Of a stretch of 8,223 nucleotides of DNA, positions 1 to 4,766 are shown piece by piece. Each line of letters opens with the position of its first letter. The first letter of the stretch is position 1. Under the pieces are notes generated by a model, which was not told the origin of the DNA, did not search any database, and was given only the letters and a program-made list of their open reading frames with translations. The position numbers and the translations under genes are program-made. The stretch is from Flavobacteriales bacterium (GTDB lineage: Bacteria; Bacteroidota; Bacteroidia; Flavobacteriales_F; PHOS-HE28): contig JADZGG010000298.1 of the NCBI GenBank assembly GCA_020854015.1, positions 1 through 8,223 on the forward strand, given 5' to 3'.

Positions 1-1452
1 CAGTTCAATGTTCGAAGGGCAGGATAGAGCAGGGGGAGTAACATCATTCACAGCAACATTGAACGTGCATGAGGAGATGTTGCCGCCATGGTCGATCGCT
101 TGGAAGACCACTGGCGTAATACCGACAGGGAAGGTCGAACCTGAAGCTGGCCCGCTTGTTCGTGTGATCTCCAGAGCAGGAAGGCACTCGGCCTCGATGA
201 TCCAAGGGAGAAGTGTTGTGCTTGGTGCATCATCCCAGAAACTCGTGCCGGGGTCATTCAAGTAGGCGTGATCAGCGTTGCCCACATTGTCCGGCTGCCC
301 GTTTCCAGTGTTCCAAGTGCTCCAATCCAGCGGTTCTCCTGTGACCCATGTCCAGGTCCCTTCGGTCGTGGCATCGGTCAACCCCATCCAGAAGGGTAGG
401 TTACCGCCCAGCTGAGCATAAAGGGCGTTCACTAGCCAGGCCTGTTCGGAGGGGCTTCCGATCGTCACCAAGTGCCCGTTGGGAACCGAAAGGGCTGCAG
501 TGTTCGCAACGTTCCACTCGTCGGCTGTCCACGACCGGTAGTATGTATGGCCCTGGAAGGTTCCAACAAGAGCGTGCTGTGGGATGTTGGTGGGGGCGCA
601 GCCCATGCAATTGTCGGAGAGACTTGGATCACCGTATGTAACGAGTGAGGAGCATTGATTCGATGCCGAATTGGTCGAGATCGAGGCGGGGCAGCTGATG
701 ACCGGCGGCACAGTATCGATCACCTCAATGTGGAACGAACACGTGGCGAAGCCGCCATCGTTGGCCGACATGGTATATTCTTGAACGTAACTACCAATTG
801 GATACATCGATCCTGACACATGACCTGTGTGGTCCGTCTTCGCCGTGGTACCTCCGGAATCGTCCGTTCCGACGGGAACAGGATAAGCCACCTCCGCTGT
901 GCAGGTGCCTGGGGCCGTGTACGCAACAATGTCGTTGGGGCAGTTGATCACAGGCGCTGTGTTCGGGACCACTGTCACTAGGAAGTCGCACAATGCCGTG
1001 TTCCCTGAATCGTCGTAGGCCCTCCAAGTCACATTCGTTGATCCCATCGGGAAAGACGCTCCCGATGCCGGCCCGGATATGCGATTGATGGTCACGCTGG
1101 AGCAGTTGTCCAAGGCAGAAGGTGTGGGGTAGGAAACGAGCGCCGTAGGCCCGGTGGTGGAGATGATGATGTCGTTTGGGCACAGGGTGAACTGCGGGGC
1201 AATGGTGTCCGTGACAGAGATGAGCACGGCGCATGTGGTCGAGTTGTTGGACTGGTCCTTCGCCGTGATGGTCACGGTTGTGCTGGCTGTGATCGTGGTT
1301 CCTGAAGCGGGCGATTGAACGATCGAGACCGGTCCGCATGCATCCGTGGCGCTCACCAGTGCGAGAACGTCCGGAACAGCGGTTTTGCAGTTGATGTTCA
1401 CGTAAGCCAGCAGGGGGCCTGCGGGGCAGATGAGAACGGGCTCTACAGTGTC
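1..1452 (-). repeat. HYR domain array within the giant secreted protein
   Basis: Residues 788-1271 hold four HYR (hyalin repeat) units and the beginning of a fifth, each about 80 residues when uninterrupted. Unit boundaries are marked by 'DTVEPVLICP', 'DTIAPQFTLCP', 'NTAPVINCP', 'DTVPPVISCP' and 'NDVTPPALSCP'. Each complete unit ends with a strand such as 'CDFLVTV' or 'CSFHIEV'. Units 2 and 4 also show the signature DNC followed by SGPASG.(S/T)FP.G; unit 1 has DAC instead, and unit 3 lacks DNC altogether. HYR domains have an Ig-like fold and usually serve as extracellular stalk or adhesion modules. The units are divergent in sequence, so this is an old array and not a recent DNA duplication. 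Confidence 0.9.
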
Positions 1453-3813
1453 CTGGGGAATAACTGTGAGCTCATTGCTCGAAGCGGAACTACAATCGGC
1501 CGAAGTTGCGACCAACTTGACCTTCGTGACGGCAGTGACAATGCTCAGTGTAGCCGAGGTCGCATTCGTGGCGAATATTGTTGAGGTGGCCCAGCCATCC
1601 GTGCTCTGGACCCAATTCAAGGTGCCGGACGTGCTTCCTGTTGTGGTGAATGTGACGCTTCCGCCAGGGCAGATCATCAGAGCGTTGGCTGAGATCGTGC
1701 CAGGGGATGGAGCGCCGACAACGTTCACTGAATGCGTCGTGCTTCTGGCACATGTTCCAGTGCCTACCGTGTAGGTCAACGGCGTGGCTCCGATCGCGGT
1801 CGGTGACCAGCTCGATCCCGTGACACCAGTGCCCGACCAATATCCTGATGGGTAACTGCCGAATGCGAACCGTAATCCGTCCACTTCGGCATTGTCGCTT
1901 CCGACCTTTTGGGTGATCTTCACATAACGCGCGTTCGCGGGCAGGAGCTTTGAACTCCACATGTACCACGCGTTCGATGAGCTCATCGAGTCCACGGCCT
2001 GGAATGGACCTGTGGCGTTCATGGAGGTCGACAAGCGCAGATATACGGAGCCGCTCGTGGTGGCTGTACTTTTCCTGAAACGCATCTGAAGAGCCTCACC
2101 GGCGGGCAGGGTGTCGTTCAGGTCGATCACGAGCCAGGATGTGCTGTTGGTGAAGCGGGCGGCCAGATCATTGATCGCACCAAGCGTGTTCGCCGGATTC
2201 ACGACAGCATTGGAGGAGACGATCGAAACCCCTGCGCCCATGTGTGGGGGGACGAGCAGAGCGCCAAGGTCAAAGGGCCCCTGACCGATGCAGACCTGGG
2301 AAGGAGGGGTCCAGTAAGTTGGGTTCTGAAGTCCGATGGCTCTGACCCCCATTTGTGCCAGGGCGATATAACCATCGACCCCTCCATTGGTACTGATGAT
2401 CGTGCTATTGGCCACGACGTTGCCCAAGAACTCCCCGCCGACCGCCACTCCGCCCAAGGGGCCCGAAGCCACGGACCACGATTCCTGAGTATTTGACCCG
2501 TTTATGGCCTCCAGTTCAAGAGGGAACCCGGTGGTCGCCTTCGCTGTCAACAGGAAGCCATCACTTTGACTGGATGCTGAGATGGTGCGTGACTGGTAGC
2601 TTACAGTTCCCCTGAAGCGGCCGGTGACTTGGAGCAGATCACCGCTGCCATAGGAGATGTCGCAGCCTACGAATTCATCATTTCCATCGGTGGAACCGAA
2701 ATGGATCCACGAAATGGTTCCCGAATTGGTCGGATCGAGCTTGGCGACGAAGAATGCGTCGCTTGTCGCGGTAGCGGGGTGTGTGGCACCGTTAGCGAAC
2801 TGTGAACCTGGTCCGACCTCACCACTGATATAGACCGCTTCGCACCCAGTGGTGATCGCCAGGGTACTGTGATCATCCGTCGTCGGATCCGTGATGGATG
2901 TTGACCAGAGGTAAGCCCCTCCAATGGTGAATGCACTGAGGAACGCATCCTTGGTTCCACCGCCATTGTGAGAAGCAATGGGGACGAGATTCGCTCCGCC
3001 ATTGATCCAGTTCAGGGTTGCACCTGCCCCCAAAAGGCTTATGTATATGTTGGTGCCATCTGCTGCAACGGTTCCGATGCTGTCGTCACCGGTTCCTGAA
3101 GTGTATCCTTCCTTTACCCACAGGACCGCACCCATGAGGGTGTATCGGCAAATGAACACGTGGCGGTCGCTGCTTAGGGCTATCAGGGAATTGCTGTTCG
3201 CCGTGGTCGCCGTTGTCCCTGACATGTTGAAGGCTCCGACCGATTGGCCGACCAGTGAGATGCCGGACCCGTCCACACTCAGCCTGGGCGCGGACTGTGA
3301 GCCGCCCCCCCCCACTTTGATGGCCCAAAGGAGAAAACCGTTCGGGCTGTATGCCGCAATGAACACATCCTCGTCGCCTGATGAGTTCAGAACAGTGGAC
3401 GCCTGATTTCCATTGGAGTGGAAGAACTCACAGGTCTCCGTGAATGTACCTGTCAAGTAGATCGTTCCGTCGGAGCCAACAGCTACACTTTCGACTGTTT
3501 CGCGGCCGTCTGCACCAACCTGCAATTGCCAAATGGCCGAGCCGGTCTCGCTGAATTTGATCAGAAAGCCCTGGTCGCTTTCGGAGTAGACCAGGCCCGT
3601 GTTAAGGGCGTTGTTGTTCTCGGAGTAGCCTACGGCATAGATGTACTGATCGTTCGGGTCGAAGGCCACGTCTGTGACCCGATCCTCATGGTTTGACCCG
3701 ATCCCCAGCCCGAATTGCCAGGAGTAGGAAGCCTGTACCGCTTCGGTCAAAAGCAGCAGGAGCGCTGGCAATAAGGCCTTGATCACACTGGATCGCCGTT
3801 GAGTAGTGGGCAT
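1..3813 (-). CDS. Giant secreted multidomain protein with SBBP-like propeller, Ig-like and HYR repeats and nested C-type lectin domain (3' end outside window)
   Basis: The frame is open without a stop from ATG at 3813 to the left edge, giving 1271 codons of an unfinished gene. Residues 1-28 form a signal peptide (basic TTQRR, then IKALLPALLLLLTEAVQA), so the protein is exported. Residues about 30-487 are a beta-propeller of SBBP-like type, with recurring 'D.FIAAY...G..LWAIKVGG' and 'IYLTGTF' strands. Residues about 525-655 resemble a discoidin (F5/8 type C) fold ending in 'ARYVKITQKVG'. Residues 658-787 hold two Ig-like modules (YWSGTGVTGSSWSP; CPGGSVTFTTTG). From 788 come HYR domains: 788-868, 869-948, 949-1032, 1033-1255 (split by a lectin domain at about 1070-1210), and the beginning of a fifth. 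Family knowledge suggests a cell-surface or secreted adhesin; the ligand is unknown. A type IX sorting domain would be expected at the unseen C-terminus. An alternative GTG start at 3786 would give a shorter signal peptide beginning at IKALLP. Confidence 0.9.
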   Translation of the reverse strand, partial: MPTTQRRSSVIKALLPALLLLLTEAVQASYSWQFGLGIGSNHEDRVTDVAFDPNDQYIYAVGYSENNNALNTGLVYSESDQGFLIKFSETGSAIWQLQVGADGRETVESVAVGSDGTIYLTGTFTETCEFFHSNGNQASTVLNSSGDEDVFIAAYSPNGFLLWAIKVGGGGSQSAPRLSVDGSGISLVGQSVGAFNMSGTTATTANSNSLIALSSDRHVFICRYTLMGAVLWVKEGYTSGTGDDSIGTVAADGTNIYISLLGAGATLNWINGGANLVPIASHNGGGTKDAFLSAFTIGGAYLWSTSITDPTTDDHSTLAITTGCEAVYISGEVGPGSQFANGATHPATATSDAFFVAKLDPTNSGTISWIHFGSTDGNDEFVGCDISYGSGDLLQVTGRFRGTVSYQSRTISASSQSDGFLLTAKATTGFPLELEAINGSNTQESWSVASGPLGGVAVGGEFLGNVVANSTIISTNGGVDGYIALAQMGVRAIGLQNPTYWTPPSQVCIGQGPFDLGALLVPPHMGAGVSIVSSNAVVNPANTLGAINDLAARFTNSTSWLVIDLNDTLPAGEALQMRFRKSTATTSGSVYLRLSTSMNATGPFQAVDSMSSSNAWYMWSSKLLPANARYVKITQKVGSDNAEVDGLRFAFGSYPSGYWSGTGVTGSSWSPTAIGATPLTYTVGTGTCARSTTHSVNVVGAPSPGTISANALMICPGGSVTFTTTGSTSGTLNWVQSTDGWATSTIFATNATSATLSIVTAVTKVKLVATSADCSSASSNELTVIPQDTVEPVLICPAGPLLAYVNINCKTAVPDVLALVSATDACGPVSIVQSPASGTTITASTTVTITAKDQSNNSTTCAVLISVTDTIAPQFTLCPNDIIISTTGPTALVSYPTPSALDNCSSVTINRISGPASGASFPMGSTNVTWRAYDDSGNTALCDFLVTVVPNTAPVINCPNDIVAYTAPGTCTAEVAYPVPVGTDDSGGTTAKTDHTGHVSGSMYPIGSYVQEYTMSANDGGFATCSFHIEVIDTVPPVISCPASISTNSASNQCSSLVTYGDPSLSDNCMGCAPTNIPQHALVGTFQGHTYYRSWTADEWNVANTAALSVPNGHLVTIGSPSEQAWLVNALYAQLGGNLPFWMGLTDATTEGTWTWVTGEPLDWSTWNTGNGQPDNVGNADHAYLNDPGTSFWDDAPSTTLLPWIIEAECLPALEITRTSGPASGSTFPVGITPVVFQAIDHGGNISSCTFNVAVNDVTPPALSCPSNIEL
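184..606 (-). other. C-type lectin-like domain inserted inside the fourth HYR domain
   Basis: Residues about 1070-1210 of the giant protein carry the C-type lectin signature in order: 'GHLVTIGSPSEQAW', WMGLTD (1142-1147), WTWVTGEPLDW (1154-1164), QPDN (1173-1176), WDD (1193-1195) and 'WIIEAEC' (ending at C1210). In animal C-type lectins, QPD together with WND forms calcium site 2 and favours galactose-type sugars over the mannose-type EPN; here WDD stands for WND. Calcium-dependent glycan binding is therefore plausible but inferred. The usual internal disulfide cysteines are absent. The HYR strands resume just after it with 'LEITRTSGPASGSTFPVG'. Confidence 0.88.
3305..3313. repeat. Homopolymer run C9 (G9 on the coding strand)
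   Basis: Nine consecutive C on the plus strand lie in the coding region of the giant secreted protein and encode part of a four-glycine stretch (residues 168-171, after IKV). The frame is the same on both sides, so the gene is open as given. Runs of this length are prone to slippage in replication and in sequencing; a change of one base would truncate the protein after about 170 residues. Confidence 0.95.
3796..3807 (-). repeat. Copy 1 of a 12-base element at the start of the giant secreted protein gene
   Basis: The minus-strand sequence ACTACTCAACGG lies 3 bases inside the annotated ATG (3813), or 9 bases upstream of the alternative GTG start at 3786. The identical 12 bases occur 7 bases upstream of the start of the other minus-strand secreted protein (7008-7019). 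Both are followed by a GATC- or ATCG-containing stretch. The role is unknown; it could be a shared leader or translation-initiation context, which would favour the GTG start here. Confidence 0.45.
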
Positions 3814-3966
3814 CCGTCGATGGTTTACGGCTCTTCATGGGCTGTCCAGGCCCATTGGGAGCTGCCGGTTTCAACGGTTCCAGGCCTGGAGGGTTACACC
3901 AGCACCATACGGCGGTCTGACCGTTACCTCCTTGGCCCATTAGCATTACCGATCTTGCACCCGTTC
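3814..3966. promoter_or_regulatory. Divergent intergenic region between the giant secreted protein gene and the sigma factor gene
   Basis: These 153 bases separate two divergently transcribed genes, so they should contain both promoters. I cannot find a convincing Bacteroidota promoter (TTG about 20 bases upstream of TAnnTTTG) in either direction. It contains a 10-base palindrome CCAGGCCTGG near 3880-3889 that could be an operator or simply chance. An AAGGAGGTAA stretch on the minus strand (about 3923-3932) looks like a Shine-Dalgarno sequence but is not next to a gene start. Confidence 0.4.
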
Positions 3967-4503
3967 ATGGAAGGACCCTCGGAAGAAGCGCTGATCGAAG
4001 CGGCCAAACGGTCGCCGCAGGCCTTTGCACCCTTATATGAGCGGCATTTCGATGCCATCTTCCGCTTCATCCAGCGACGGGCACGCGATCGGGACCTTTC
4101 CGCGGACCTCACCCAACAGACCTTCCTGAAGGCCATGCTGGCACTGCCGCGCTACCAGTCTCGTGGATTTCCCTTCAAGGCTTTCCTTTACAGGATAGCC
4201 CTGAACGAACTCAAGATGCATTGGCGGAAACGTCGTGAAGTGGTGATCGACCTTAGCTATGCCGAAGTGAAGGGATTGAATGAGGAAATAGGCCTTCCCG
4301 GCATGGACGAGGACATGCGCAGGCTTGGCATCGCGCTGGGTCGCTTGGATGAAGAGAAGGCCCGCTTGATCGAATTGCGCTACATGGACGGCATGAGCTT
4401 CGCGGAACTTGGACAGGTGATCGGGATCACTGAGGACGCTGCCAAGATGCGGACCCATCGCGTGCTGGCCCTTCTGCGTGACCATCTTTCTCCACGGGAA
4501 TGA
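3967..4503 (+). CDS. RNA polymerase sigma factor, sigma-70 family, ECF type
   Basis: The 178-residue product directs RNA polymerase core to a specific promoter set. The sigma-2 region spans about residues 20-90: 'AFAPLYERHFDAIFRFIQRR', then 'DLTQQTFLKAM' (core binding and promoter melting) and 'FKAFLYRIALNELKMHWRKRR' like positions at 70-90 (-10 recognition). A linker follows, then sigma-4 at about 120-172 with 'LGRLDEEKARLIELRY', 'SFAELGQVIGITEDAAKMR' (helix-turn-helix for the -35 element) and a closing 'HRVLALLRDHL'. Regions sigma-1 and sigma-3 are absent, as expected of the ECF group. I chose ATG 3967 because it fits the usual ECF N-terminus; the open frame extends upstream to 3799, overlapping the divergent gene's start, without family-like sequence. 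The stop overlaps the next gene's ATG. The regulon cannot be read from this window. Confidence 0.93.
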   Translation: MEGPSEEALIEAAKRSPQAFAPLYERHFDAIFRFIQRRARDRDLSADLTQQTFLKAMLALPRYQSRGFPFKAFLYRIALNELKMHWRKRREVVIDLSYAEVKGLNEEIGLPGMDEDMRRLGIALGRLDEEKARLIELRYMDGMSFAELGQVIGITEDAAKMRTHRVLALLRDHLSPRE

Positions 4504-4766
4504 ACAAGCGCTACCGCATATCACCCGAAGGCCGAGGTCCTGACCCCAGTGGGGAGGAAGTGCGTCGCTACAAGGACAGCGCGCGGTTGCTTTACAATTA
4601 TCAGCAGGCCAAGACTTTGATGCACCGCAAACCGTTGTACCGCGATCCCAAAGCCTTCATTGCACTTGTGATCCTCGTTTTGCTTGCGGTCCTGCTTTCC
4701 GAGATCAGCGACCGCAACGAGCCACCGGTTGAGCCCCCACCTTCAGAACGATCGGTACAACGCTAG
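4500..4766 (+). CDS. Small single-pass membrane protein coupled to the sigma factor (function unknown)
   Basis: This 88-residue protein starts at an ATGA overlap with the sigma factor stop, so the two are probably cotranscribed and translationally coupled. Residues 1-51 are hydrophilic and rich in basic residues (EEVRRYKDSARLLYNYQQAK; LMHRKPLYRDP). Residues 52-68 (AFIALVILVLLAVLLSE) form one transmembrane helix. The tail (about 69-88) is short and proline-rich (EPPVEPPPSER). The positive-inside rule places the N-terminus in the cytoplasm. There is no cysteine, so it lacks the HxxxCxxC zinc motif of ZAS anti-sigma factors. Gene order suggests it modulates the sigma factor, perhaps as a minimal anti-sigma or membrane tether, but nothing in the sequence proves this. 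Its stop codon overlaps that of the convergent gene. Confidence 0.8.
   Translation: MNKRYRISPEGRGPDPSGEEVRRYKDSARLLYNYQQAKTLMHRKPLYRDPKAFIALVILVLLAVLLSEISDRNEPPVEPPPSERSVQR

Noticed and set aside
791..1969. Minus-strand open frames of 182 and 159 codons at 791-1339 and 1490-1969
   Set aside because: They lie in another frame of the giant protein gene, are rich in His, Arg and Cys, and show no domain; the long frame through the region has clear HYR and Ig-like domains.
3923..3932. AAGGAGGTAA on the minus strand as a ribosome binding site
   Set aside because: The nearest ATG is 18 bases on and opens only a four-codon frame; Bacteroidota rarely depend on such sites, and the annotated start is more than 100 bases away.
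3799..3966. Upstream start for the sigma factor at 3799
   Set aside because: The extra 56 residues do not resemble an ECF N-terminus and would overlap the divergent gene's 5' end; ATG 3967 gives a normal-length protein.
4033..4524. Minus-strand open frame of 163 codons opposite the sigma factor
   Set aside because: It is the antisense shadow of a well-recognised sigma factor and shows no domain of its own.
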